From Megaustenia siamemsis (lineage: Eukaryota; Mollusca; Gastropoda; Stylommatophora; Ariophantidae): a stretch of 64,000 nt of DNA. The notes beneath the pieces were generated by a model. It was not told the origin of the DNA. It did not search any database and worked only from the letters and a program-made list of their open reading frames with translations. Both the position numbers and the translations under genes were made by a program. The stretch lies in assembly GCA_032433765.1 (NCBI GenBank), contig JAVIAB010000008.1:40873779-40937778 (forward strand), written 5' to 3'. Positions 23,601 through 33,498 of the stretch are shown here, piece after piece (positions within the stretch are counted from its first letter, which is position 1; each line of letters begins with the position of its first letter).

Positions 23601-24755
23601 GATACCAGCACTGAGAGAACGGAGGGACACAAAGGTGCTGATACAGGCAGAAAAATTTGCTTGCATGCCGAGACATCCAATGAAGGACCGATTCCAAAAT
23701 CTTGCATTGGGACGACTTAAGAGAAGCAGTTTTATCCACCAAGCCAAGCGTATTAGTAGACAAACACCAGACATGCCAAGAGCTGTTAACCCCCTACTGC
23801 CCATACCAGAACAGACTCCCTGGACAGAGGAATCTGGATTACCAGTTCAAATACGGACAGAAGTGAAAGGAATAGTTGATAAAGAGGAACAGAATAGTCT
23901 ACAGCGAAAAACAATAACTCTCAGTTTCCTGGATGAAGAATACCCACAAGACCTATGGATTCGTGTGTATACAGATGGATCAGCACAGAATGCAGTAAAA
24001 AATGGGGGAGCAGGTGCATATATAGAATACCCAAATAACACTAGGGATATGAATAAAATAGCAACAGGGAAATATTGTCACAATTATGATGCAGAAATAC
24101 AAGCAATAAAGTTAGCAATAGAAAAACTGCTGAACATTAATCTTAGCCCGCAGCCTGTAGTGTTTTTGACAGATGCAAGATCAGTACTCCAAGCACTACA
24201 ATCCAGAAAATTACCACATCTGCAGACCTTATTGACTGAACTCTGCAAGCACCACAGGGTTGCCCTGCAGTGGATCCCATCTCACTGTGGAATACCAGGA
24301 AATGAGAAAGCAGATCAGTTGGCAAAGGAAGGTTCAACAGGCACACAACTAGATACACCTGTTACATACCATCATAAGAAACAGATAATCAAATCAATCA
24401 GAGGACCACAAGCCCCAAATCAGGATGCCTTTTATAATATGAATAGATATGAACAAGTTATCATTATACGTCTCAGAACAGGACACAATCGACTCCATAG
24501 TCACATGTATACAAAATTCAAGATCGGCACCTCAACTACTTGTACATGTGGACAGGCGCCCCAGACTGCTGAACACATACTTCAAGACTGCACTGAATAT
24601 AGTAGACTGAGGAAAATCCATTGGCCCATAGATACAACACTACAGACAAAACTATATGGGCCACTGCAAGAATTACAAAAGACAGTAACATTTATACAGG
24701 AAACGACATTGCAGATATAGACAATGCTTCAGGCGAACGAAAGATAGATAGATAG
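20686..24755 (+). mobile_element. Intact I/Nimb-like LINE nested in LINE B
   Basis: A complete non-LTR element flanked by the 11-bp target duplication 'atctaattcag' (20675-20685 and 24756-24766). It has a 5' leader of about 200 bp, one long ORF and a (GATA)n tail. Endonuclease, reverse transcriptase and RNase H in one protein place it in the I superfamily (I/Nimb/Ingi-like); the exact clade cannot be fixed by eye. No separate ORF1 is present. Removing it joins the two halves of LINE B, proving it is the younger insertion. Confidence 0.92.
20887..24720 (+). CDS. LINE polyprotein: endonuclease, reverse transcriptase, RNase H
   Basis: A 1277-residue ORF with no internal stop. An apurinic-type endonuclease comes first: 'MHWNAEG' with N69, 'QETH' with E102, 'GDFNSH' with D194 and N196, and 'GSDHRP' with D271 and H272. 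The reverse transcriptase follows: 'AWIDLKKAFDKVW', 'GVPQGGVLSPTLFLIYINDL', and YADD at 729-732. RNase H near 1025-1150 keeps all expected residues: D1030, E1070, D1096, H1133, D1143. A Cys/His motif near the C-terminus ('CTCGQ...HILQDC') is typical. The protein would nick target DNA, copy its own RNA onto the nick and degrade the RNA. The ATG at 20887 is the first in the frame; the true start could be a later Met. All catalytic residues seen are intact, so the copy could be active. Confidence 0.93.
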   Translation: MGSMPITANRYGTRPVMDTQAGAAPGPQPRKGPTYITGCPSQSLCGVRGRENRVTGQPKIRPLKIMHWNAEGINSKRDGYSKKIELENILHEEQVSICCLQETHLNNDIALKIRGYQCYRSDRKNRQKGGILTLVRNNINACQIEVYMDGAEYQILHLRTGNTDFHLLNYYCPSDRPLALDTITLKERIIVCGDFNSHSQSWGYEDMDKRGEELENWQDDNGLILLNQATDPPTFYSRSWHTTSTPDLAFHSPDLDWNITRIVGKQLGGSDHRPVFLVVQNEAVRESSTLSRWNYKKADWKMYQHYTSVLTKDLNTDRDINKIVDEFSRLIIQAASETIPRGARKHYKPYWNSELEQLHNDMETSRKQAENNPCQEHHNNYQHAKAKFQWAKLQARRRSWKEKTEYMNLERDTRKVWKLVKQLNDEGTEGNTKITLKKDGNILTGKHAANHFADSFANDNNIEISLEKRQETRLKQQNARQEETAHEVMEIPITQRELELAISKLKMKKSPGSDGVSNEMIKNLGTAAKAKLLQIYNICWITGKVPQAWREAIMIPLLKPGKDGSMTSSYRPISLTSCLCKTMERIINLRLQWYLESENLLVPQQAGFRQCYSTEDQATYLSQEIEDAFQEKKLVLAAWIDLKKAFDKVWKEGLLKKLRNYGVNGRMYKWVKAYLHNRRARVQLDGLKSKKVLLRQGVPQGGVLSPTLFLIYINDLVTELPHGIKVAMYADDLVMWCTEEYATVASKLLQRAMNALNSWTNRWCISINTDKCSTTLFTLSPKQKAGAIYINNEPVKEDIQATYLGVTFDNKLSWKQQINKATQKARRKLAILRKLCGTTWGASGKILSKVYQQSIRPHLEYGSSAWCSASNTTLQELDKVQNQALMVITGAMKSTPILEMEKLWRIPALRERRDTKVLIQAEKFACMPRHPMKDRFQNLALGRLKRSSFIHQAKRISRQTPDMPRAVNPLLPIPEQTPWTEESGLPVQIRTEVKGIVDKEEQNSLQRKTITLSFLDEEYPQDLWIRVYTDGSAQNAVKNGGAGAYIEYPNNTRDMNKIATGKYCHNYDAEIQAIKLAIEKLLNINLSPQPVVFLTDARSVLQALQSRKLPHLQTLLTELCKHHRVALQWIPSHCGIPGNEKADQLAKEGSTGTQLDTPVTYHHKKQIIKSIRGPQAPNQDAFYNMNRYEQVIIIRLRTGHNRLHSHMYTKFKIGTSTTCTCGQAPQTAEHILQDCTEYSRLRKIHWPIDTTLQTKLYGPLQELQKTVTFIQETTLQI

Positions 24756-26700
24756 ATCTAATTCAGTATTGATTTTATTCTGAATCCTTCCTTGTATAAC
24801 TTTTTGCAAAATTTTTGTAACATGGTTCATTATGCTTATTGTTCTAAAGTCACTGCATTCAACTGCACCATTCTTTTTAGGCAATGCAATGAAAGTTGAT
24901 GTTTTTAGCTCATTTGGTATGCATATGTGTGGTATATATCGTTGCATATGTCTGTAATCACTTCAATGCCAAAATCTTCTAGTGCCTGTATCATCTCTAT
25001 CTGTATGCTGCCGGGTCCTGCTTTTTTCCCCTTTTTCATTGTTTTTATAGCTTTTTCCACCTCAGATTTTAAGATTTTATAGCCTGAAGTACATTTTATA
25101 ATTGGTTTCTTGTCCATTTGATCATGAAGTAGTTCTGTTATATATTCCTGCCATCTATCTATAATATCCTTATTGTCTGTTAGCATTTTTTCTTTTTTGC
25201 CAGCAATGCATCCATCTTCTGTTGCTTTTCTTTTTATTAGTCATTCTCTTTATTTCTATGTGCATTTCTCTTAAGTCTTCATCTGTGTAGTTTTGAGTAT
25301 GTCTGTATTATTGTTATGTCGAATGGTTTTGCTTTCATTTTGAGTAGTGTAATCCTATAATTGTATGTCCAGTGAGTACTTATTCAATCATACCTTGGAG
25401 TGTTCTACACTCCCCACCACTGGCCCCTCTTAAGTCTTGTTTGCTTTCCATAGTTTCTATTTCTATACATTTTTGGCTGAGCCAGTCTTCTTTTGCCATT
25501 TTGCACATTTTGCGTATTTCATTATCTATTTTATTGTATTGGGCAGTATTCTTCGCTTGTCTCCTTTCTTCCATTTTTTCTAAGATTGTGTCAGTTATTC
25601 ATTTTTTGTTTTTTGTTCTTTTCTTTTTTGGGTAAAGTGTCGCAGATTTCTTGTATGCTTTTCTTAAAGCATTGCCATTTGGTTGTGACTTTTTCATCAG
25701 GATTTTCTCTTCTGTATTGCTCAATTCCTTCTTCTAACAGCTTCTGATATATGTTCTTTACTTATATTGTGTAGGTATCTTTATTATCTTTTTGATTTAA
25801 AGCTGTTATATCTAGGGGTATTGTTGATGAATAAGACTTTTGCTTGTGTCTCTTTAATTTGATTTTAATTTTAATCATTACATGATTGTGATTTGAATTA
25901 ATATCTGCTCCTGGGTAGGTTTTGGCTTCCTTTACGCTGTTACGGAACCTTTCTTTTATCATTATGTAATCTGTTTGATTCCTCTTCTTATCTCCAGTGC
26001 TTTTCCGTGTGTATAGTTTCCTTCTCTCTTGTTCAAAGTAGGTGATACATATTATCAGCCTGTTTTCTTCACAGAATTGTATTAATCTTTCTCCTCTGTC
26101 ATTTCTTTTTCCTAAACCATGATTTCCTATAATGGTCTTATATTTACTTTTTCCTACTTTAGCGTTCATGTCAGCCATTACAATCAAGATGTCTGAAGAT
26201 TTCACTTGCTTCATAACTTTATTTAGGTCTTCATAGTATGCCTCTATTTGTTCATCTGTATAGTTTTGAGTATGTCTGTATTATTGTTATGTCGAATGGT
26301 TTTGCTTTCATTTTGAGTAGTATAACCCTATCATTGTATGTCCAGTGGGTACTTATATATTTGTGTAGCTCTCTTTTTATTAGTATTCCTACTCCTCTTT
26401 GATGTTATGTTGTGTTTCCTGAGTATATAAATGTATATTTTTCGTCCTCTGTGTACCCACATTCTTTCCATCTTGTCTCTGATATGCCTAAACTATCTAT
26501 GTTAATCCGTTTTGCTTCTTGAATCAGATTTTCCAATTTCCCTTCTTGATATAGAGTCCTAACATTCCATGTACATATTTTAATATCTTTCCTCCGCTGT
26601 CTACATACATATTGTAAAGTTGTATTGCTTATTATACAAATAAAGTTGCAATAAAGAGGCAAAATATGGTGATCAAATGTTGTATCGTGCCATGTCTAGG
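24756..26700 (-). mobile_element. RTE-type LINE B copy 1, 5' half
   Basis: Minus-strand frames in order of the element: 26405-26662 (endonuclease start, 'KICTWNVRTLYQEGKLENL', 'GISETRW'), 25762-26214 (endonuclease middle, 'IVMADMNAKVG', and further on 'QTDYIMI'), 25380-25574 (linker), 24905-25186 and 24729-24947 (start of the reverse transcriptase, 'STFIALPKKNGAVECSDFR'). Stops and shifts separate all of these. Together with 19490-20685 this gives an RTE of about 3.1 kb, close to full length, inactive and then split by the LINE at 20686-24755. Confidence 0.88.
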
Positions 26701-26834
26701 TATTGACAAAAAAATCGTTATCAAGTGCGTGACAATCGAAAACGTGTGCACTTTTGTAAGCTGATGTGTACGTTTGTGTATTGACAATGGTGCAAGCAAA
26801 CGTTCACTATTTTATGATACACATTATTACCAGC

Positions 26835-27406
26835 AGATTTTTAAAAATACCACAGAAGTGCCAGGCCTAAACATTAATGGAAAGATAATCAATAACCTAA
26901 GATATGCTGATGATAATGTACTACAAGCAGAAAATCCGGAAGAGCAACAATTGCTTAATGAAATAAACATTACCAGCAAAAAAAATGTATTAGATATGAA
27001 TTATAAAAAGAATAAAACTATGATCATAAACAAAGAAAATACCCAAAACCTACAAGTGAATATCAAAATTAAAGGAACAGACCTACAAACAGTTAGAGCT
27101 GCAACTACCTTATACATATAATAACCAGTGATGGAAAATGTAAAACTGAAACAAAGAAAAAATACAGAAGTTTTAAAACGCAAATGTAATGCCATGAAAA
27201 ATATACTAACATCAAAACAAATAACATCAAGGCATAAAGTAAGAACAACAAAATGTTAAATCTTCCCAACATGTGGTGCAAAAACATGGGCATCAGACAA
27301 AAAAAAAACAGAACAGAACATTAAAGCCTTTTGAGGTGTGAATTTATGGAAGAATAAGAAGAATTGGATGGGGGAAAAAAAATAAAAGAAAAATGATGAA
27401 GTTTAA
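26835..27406 (+). mobile_element. RTE-type LINE B copy 2, 5' part
   Basis: The plus-strand frame to 27121 reads 'QIFKNTTEVPGLNINGKIIN' and 'NLRYADDNVL' and continues, degraded, to about 27400. It matches LINE B copy 1 around its YADD box but starts there, so it is 5'-truncated. It stops at TTAA (27403-27406); the continuation of the same frame is at 30903. Confidence 0.82.
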
Positions 27407-30400
27407 TGAACCCGCTTCCTCTCCCCTATGTGTTTTGGACCGTGTGTTCGACGGCCCCACCCTTCCTTGTGCGTCGGGCCCTTATAGAACCCCCTGCGTT
27501 ATTGACATACACAGACTGATGCCATAACTGATAGCATTGATCGCTCGACTCGCAACTCTCCTGATAACGCTGAGCCCCGCTCTCTACTGGACACCGACTA
27601 ACGTTCGACGTTAACGCTGGCCATCTGCTGTACTGACTGACAGATTTCCTTCCGACAGAATTTGCTTGACAGATTGACTCATGAATTGCTTTGCTGCCGG
27701 ACTGGTTCGGAAACTACTGCTGGGGTTCCGTCTTATTCTTCGTATAGTAGTACTTCGCGTTGGTTTTCTAATGATTGTTGATGTAGATCTCCAGACCTAC
27801 AGACTATCCCGCAACCCTAAATTCGTTCTTCGCCGTACCCATCGTGAACACAACACTGATCCAATTACTGACCAAGACTATCCCGCAACCCTAAATTCGT
27901 TCTTCGCCGTACCCATCGTGAACACAACACTGATCCAATTACTGACCAAGACTATCCCGCAACCCTCAATTCGTTCTTCGCCATACCCATCGTGAACACA
28001 ACACTGATCCAATTACTGACCAAGACTATCCCGCAACCCTCAATTCGTTCTTCGCCGTACCCATCGTGAACACAACACTGATCCAATTACTGACCAAGAC
28101 TATCCCGCAACCCTCAATTCGTTCTTCGCCATACCCATCGTGAACACAACACTGATCCAATTACTGACCAAGACTGTACCGCAACCCTCAATTCGTTCTT
28201 CGCCGTACCCATCGTGAACACAACACTGATCCAATTACTGACCAAGACTGTACCGCAACCCTCAATTCGTTCTTCGCCGTACCGGTAGTGAACACAACAC
28301 TGATCCAATTACTGACCAAGACTGTACCGCAACCCTCAATTCGTTCTTCGCCGTACCGGTAGTGAACACAACACTGATGCGATTACTGACCAAGATTGTA
28401 CCGCAACCCTCAATTCGTTCTTCGCCGTACCCATCGTGAACACAACACTGATCCAATTACTGACCAAGACTGTACCGCAACCCTCAATTCGTTCTTCGCC
28501 GTACCGGTAGTGAACACAACACTGATCCAATTACTGACCAAGACTATCCCGCAACCCTCAATTCGTTCTTCGCCGTACCGGTAGTGAACACAACACTGAT
28601 CCAATTACTGACCAAGACTATCCCGCAACCCTCAATTCGTTCTTCGCCGTACCCATCGTGAACACAACACTGATCCAATTACTGACCAAGACTATCCCGC
28701 AACCCTCAATTCGTTCTTCGCCGTACCGGTAGTGAACACAACACTGATCCAATTACTGACCAAGGCTGTACCGCAACCCTCAATTCGTTCTTCGCCATAC
28801 CCATCGTGAACACAACACTGATCCAATTACTGACCAAGACTATCCCGCAACCCTCAATTCGTTCTTCGCCGTACCGGTAGTGAACACAACACTGATCCAA
28901 TTACTGACCAAGACTATCCCGCAACCCTCAATTCGTTCTTCGCCGTACCGGTAGTGAACACAACACTGATCCAATTACTGACCAAGACTATCCCGCAACC
29001 CTCAATTCGTTCTTCGCCATACCCATCGTGAACACAACACTGATCCAATTACTGACCAAGACTATCCCGCAACCCTCAATTCGTTCTTCGCCGTACCGGT
29101 AGTGAACACAACACTGATCCAATTACTGACCAAGACTATCCCGCAACCCTCAATTCGTTCTTCGCCATACCCATCGTGAACACAACACTGATCCAATTAC
29201 TGACCAAGACTATCCCGCAACCCTCAATTCGTTCTTCGCCATACCCATCGTGAACACAACACTGATCCAATTACTGACCAAGACTGTACCGCAACCCTCA
29301 ATTCGTTCTTCGCCGTGCCCATCGTGAACACAACACTGATCCAATTACTGACCAAGACTGTACCGCAACCCTCAATTCGTTCTTCGCCGTACCCATCGTG
29401 AACACAACACTGATCCAATTACTGACCAAGACTGTACCGCAACCCTCAATTCGTTCTTCGCCGTACCGGTAGTGAACACAACACTGATCCAATTACTGAC
29501 CAAGACTGTACCGCAACCCTCAATTCGTTCTTCGCCGTACCGGTAGTGAACACAACACTGATCCAATTACTGACCAAGACTGTACCGCAACCCTCAATTC
29601 GTTCTTCGCCGTACCGGTAGTGAACACAACACTGATCCAATTACTGACCAAGACTGTACCGCAACCCTCAATTCGTTCTTCGCCGTGCCCATCGTGAACA
29701 CAACACTGATCCAATTACTGACCAAGACTATCCCGCAACCCTCAATTCGTTCTTCGCCGTACCGGTAGTGAACACAACATTGATCCAATTACTGACCAAG
29801 ACTGTACCGCAACCCTCAATTCGTTCTTCGCCATACCCATCGTGAACACAACACTGATCCAATTACTGACCAAGACTGTACCGCAACCCTCAATTCGTTC
29901 TTCGCCATACCCATCGTGAACACAACACTGATCCAATTACTGACCAAGATTGTTCGCTCATAAAAGAAACCCGACTTTATTCACCTGAAGACATTCCGCT
30001 CCGCTGCTATGGTGGAACCAACGAGGATCACCTGGCACACACATAACGCACATGACAATGTTCAGCTCTACAAGTACAATTTCATCAGTAGCAAGTTCCT
30101 TGCTCGCTAGTAATACCCAGTAAGACTTCACTGTCCAATCACAATTACAGTACATAATGGGCCTCTTGCTCACACGTGATTAATGGGAATAAAATGTTCA
30201 AATCCACAATTCACACTGAATCAACGGCAAGAGTTTTGCTCTCTCCAGAATGCACAGTGAAAATTCACTATCCATCAAAATTACATCACAATGTCGACCT
30301 CTTGCTCACACATGATTAGTAGGATTAAATGTTCAATTCCACAAGATGACACTGAATCAACGGCAAGTGCTTTGCTCACACCTAACGAATATCTAAACGT

Positions 30401-30902
30401 TAGTTGTTCTTCACAAAAGCTGATATATTTAGCGAGCACATTGCTCACACATAAAGAATATCAACATGTTCCCTTCTGCCCCTACCCTACGTTAAAGACA
30501 AGCTCCTTGCTTTCCCAGTCTCACGCTAGGACTGTCACTGTCCAACTAGAAAAATTAAACTCCCAAGCAAACTCCTTGCTCGCACAGCTCGAACTGAAAA
30601 ACAAAACGCATCTTCGAAGGTTGGTAAGCCAACTGGCTACCGCCTTCCGGCGAACGGGCTAGTCCGGCCTATCGTCTGAGTAACTCTCACCCCCTAAACT
30701 TGTAATTCACATACATCTTTCGTTTTCAGCCACTCAGCACCCTTCTCCCATCTCACCCCTTCTACTGAACTCTCTCGAAATCCCGAGAATACGTTAATCC
30801 CCTGAACTGAATTCCCATTCTCTCCTCGTGAATTGTCCACGTTTTCTTGATTTACCCACTCATATTATTGTTACACATTCTCGTCCCATTGTCACTGTTA
30901 CA
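27407..30902. mobile_element. 3.5-kb insert of unknown class splitting LINE B copy 2
   Basis: LINE B sequence stops at 27406 and resumes in register at 30903; both breaks carry TTAA. The insert has no recognisable transposase, no clear terminal inverted repeats and no LTRs. It is mostly the 74-bp satellite (27787-29950) plus about 0.95 kb of right-hand sequence with repeated 'ttgctcacac' motifs (about 30050-30600). TTAA targets are typical of piggyBac elements, but the ends do not begin with CCC as those do. Class unresolved. Confidence 0.6.
27787..29950. repeat. 74-bp satellite, about 29 copies
   Basis: Very regular 74-bp units containing 'gtgaacacaacactgatcca', 'attactgaccaagact' and 'caattcgttcttcgcc'. 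Two positions vary between units in a mosaic way: atccc/gtacc after 'aagact', and cccatc/ccggta. The mosaic of two-state variants suggests repeated unequal exchange or conversion. The 64-codon minus-strand frames recur every 74 bp and are artefacts. Confidence 0.95.
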
Positions 30903-31195
30903 TTAAAACAACTAAAAATGGAAATAGAACTACTAAACACAATTCAGACAAAATAAATGAGATTGTTGGGGCATGTTAAAAGACATAGCAGCCTACTAAA
31001 AGTAATCTTGGAAGGGAAAATACAAGGTAAAAAAAAAAAGGCAGAGGCAAACCAAGACTAAAATGGACGAGTAACATAAAAAGATGGACAAGTCAGCCTA
31101 TGACAACCCGTACTACCAAAGCAAGAAACAGAGCAGAATGGTGCCCTATGGTAGCCAACCTTCGATGCGGAAATGGCACACGACGATGACCACCA
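30903..31195 (+). mobile_element. RTE-type LINE B copy 2, 3' end
   Basis: Begins 'ttaaaacaactaaaaatgg' and reads 'QLKMEIELLNTIQT', then 'MRLLGHVKRHSSLLKVILEG', like the C-terminus of LINE B copy 1, to the shared 3' end near 31195 ('ggtagccaaccttcgatg'). The copy has internal stops. Confidence 0.82.
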
Positions 31196-31499
31196 GCGAA
31201 CATTTCACTATAAAGATCCTAAACCCTTTGTAAAGACTTTATTATTTTCAGTCTGTTGAAGCAAGTGAAGAAGCGGGTTAGCAGAGCCGGCTCAAAGTAC
31301 CGGCAACTCGAGCGGTTTCCCGGGGGGGGGGGGGGGGGGGAAGGGGGGGGTTGCTTAGAGATGCCATCAAGGATCATCAAAAACCGACAAAAATACTCGG
31401 ACTGGGTACGGTTGAAGAAAGTAAAGTGGCGATTTCGTATTATACTCACCAATACTTGTATTCGATACCTAACTGAAACAATCACTTGAGTCGATCACA
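31196..31499. other. Spacer with long poly-G tract
   Basis: A G-rich run spans about 31322-31350 (interrupted by AA). Overlapping 77- and 88-codon frames on the two strands have no recognisable motif. Confidence 0.5.
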
Positions 31500-31515
31500 C
31501 CCACATGTATTTATT

Positions 31516-31591
31516 CTTCCTCTTCTACCTTTTTAGCTCCCAATGGAGCGTAGGTCTTCAAAAAACACTTTCCAAGTCGTTCTGTATTTTG
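31516..31591 (-). mobile_element. LINE A 3'-end insertion, only 76 bp
   Basis: A very short, 5'-truncated LINE A copy: its minus-strand sequence equals the last codons, stop and (GAA)-type tail of LINE A. It is flanked by a perfect 16-bp duplication 'cccacatgtatttatt' (31500-31515 and 31592-31607). This is a clean example of abortive target-primed reverse transcription. Confidence 0.9.
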
Positions 31592-31779
31592 CCCACATGT
31601 ATTTATTGTGGTAAAAACTGTAGATTATCAGTTTATGTTTCAATGTAAATGTGTGCTTAAATAAAATGTATTTTGAAGAGCTTTGCATTACTTTGTGTAA
31701 AATATCGAGAAGAATGTATACCAACATACTTGTAGTCATAGAAAAATAGAGGTACGTGAAACAGGTTTAGCAAGGTAGA

Positions 31780-32285
31780 GTTATCCCCTACTACAGGAAT
31801 AAGATGTCTCATTTCCTCCGGTAGTCTTCGGGACACCTTTGGGCAAGGTGGAGTTCCCGTTTAGTTCCCCCTATCAAGGTTACGTGAAGCCATTGGAGCA
31901 GGTGGTGAATGGTGTTGTGGGACCCTCCGACAAGTAGTGCCGGTTATGGTCTCCACTCTGTGAAACCAGGCAGTGGATCTCATGTCTAGAGACAATGGCT
32001 GCGATCTTCGACTAGTACAGTCACTACCAAAAAGGAAAGGAATGGCAAACTACCTTCTTATATTGCCAAGTAAAATTATGTCCAGATACAGTTTCATATC
32101 TACAGCTTACGACGTTAATGAGGACTCCACATCCACCTCGAAAGGTAGGGAGCGTCATGTGCTATAATTGACACTCGACCGTCATCAACTGTATTCAAGA
32201 TCAAAAATAAAAAGACATTATTAATAGGAACTTGGAATATTAGATCAGCATTCCGGGTTGGCAAGCTAGAAAACATCAGCTAAGT
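31780..32285 (+). mobile_element. LINE 5' leader and endonuclease start
   Basis: A leader-like segment is followed near 32195-32280 by a frame reading 'TLLIGTWNIRSAFRVGKLEN', the opening of an RTE/L1-type endonuclease domain. The rest of the element is absent, so this is a 5' fragment. The upstream 64-codon frame (31973-32167) may be leader. Confidence 0.6.
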
Positions 32286-32449
32286 AATTAAGTGAATTAA
32301 GTTAACTTTTCAATTCTTGTTTGATTAGGTCGGACACCCTTGACCTCGCAGTGGCAGATCACAGGTAATCCTTTAATATCAGTTTTAGCTGTGAAAACCT
32401 CATTTTAAGGAAGCCAGAACAAACAAATCGTCACGTATATATGTTATGG

Positions 32450-32910
32450 TTTCATAACATACTTGGAGAGACTCATAAGAGACAAACCAAGAAGTAGGTG
32501 GTTTCAAGACACAAAGGAGACCTTGAACATGACGACAGAAGAAGTGGGAGATCCGGCTAGAGACAGAAATTCTTTCAGACTGGTTGTGGTGGGTGTAACG
32601 TTCTTTGGGATATATGGCTAGAGACAGAGATTCTTTCAGACTGGCTGTGGTGAATGTAACGTTCTGTGGGATATATGGCTAGAGACAGAGATTCTTTCAG
32701 ACTGGCTGTGGTGAATGTAACGGTCTGTGGGATATTGCTAGAGACAGAGATTCTTTCAGACTGGCTGTGGTGAATGCAACGTTCTGTGGGATATCTGGTT
32801 AGAGACAGAGATTCTTTCAGACTTGCTGTGGTGAATGTAACGTTCCGTGGGAGATCTGGTTAGAGACATAAATTCTTTCAGACTGGCTGTGGTGAATGTA
32901 ACGTTCTGCA
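32450..32910 (+). repeat. 61-bp minisatellite grown from a LINE 3' end
   Basis: Positions 32460-32600 translate to a LINE C-terminus ('RDKPRSRWFQDTKETLNMTT', then 'EEVGDPARDRNSFRL'). From about 32565 the last 61 bp of this sequence ('agagacagagattctttcag' onward) repeat about six times. The array thus arose by tandem amplification of the LINE tail. Units have diverged a few percent. Confidence 0.85.
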
Positions 32911-33030
32911 AAGGACATGCGACCTGGTAATGAATGGGAGTAATAGAAAACTGTACATCAAAGAATAGACATGCCTCGACTTTGTAGAGTTCAGAAGATA
33001 GATTGAAGTGAAAAAAAAATTAAAAAGGTA

Positions 33031-33240
33031 AAGAACCCCGTCACGCCAAGCGGCGTTTAGGGAATATGGTGTTAGTGATTATAATTTTTCATTACTCTTC
33101 TTAGCTGTCTATGGTACTCTCAACATTCTTCTGTAAAACCACATTTCTACAGACTCCAATGATTTTCTTGTCTGTTGTCCTATTGTCCATGATTCGCATC
33201 CATATGTTAAGACTGGCTCTACATAACATTATCTTTATTT
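33031..33240 (-). mobile_element. S1 SINE tail joined to LINE D fragment
   Basis: 33031-33085 is the 3' part of the S1 SINE in reverse ('gtcacgccaagcggcg', 'atatggtgttagtgatta'). 33100-33240 reads on the minus strand as a LINE D C-terminal piece ('MDNRTTDKKIIGVCRNV', 'LQKNVESTIDS'; compare 'SQKNVESSLDS' in the copy at 55951-57375). Both are truncated. Confidence 0.65.
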
Positions 33241-33492
33241 TGCTTACAGTAGCTGAATGACGATCGGGTATCACCTGTATCACATGATGTCCCCTACCGA
33301 ACGATGGTTTTCCATTGGAATCCCCCTTAACGTTGTTGTGTCGTTATTTCTGTTGTTGTGGCGATTCATTACTGTACAAAGAAAATACGACGGTGGTTTT
33401 CTGTTGCCTTCCGTCGGTTTGTTTACAGTTGGCTCCGCTAGCCTTTGACTAAAAAGTCTCACCCACAAGGCAATGGGGTTGTTTTACTTCGG
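33241..33492. other. Left flank of the Polinton; no gene seen
   Basis: Non-repetitive sequence up to the GGTACC target duplication. Short frames overlap on both strands without recognisable motifs. Confidence 0.5.
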
Positions 33493-33498
33493 GGTACC

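Noticed and set aside
28114..29936. Series of 64-codon minus-strand ORFs starting MDQCCVH
   Set aside because: Each is the same frame shifted by one 74-bp unit; the period is not a multiple of three, so each ORF stops after about 2.6 units.
27403..30906. piggyBac transposon
   Set aside because: TTAA flanks are present, but the ends lack CCC...GGG and inverted repeats, and there is no transposase.
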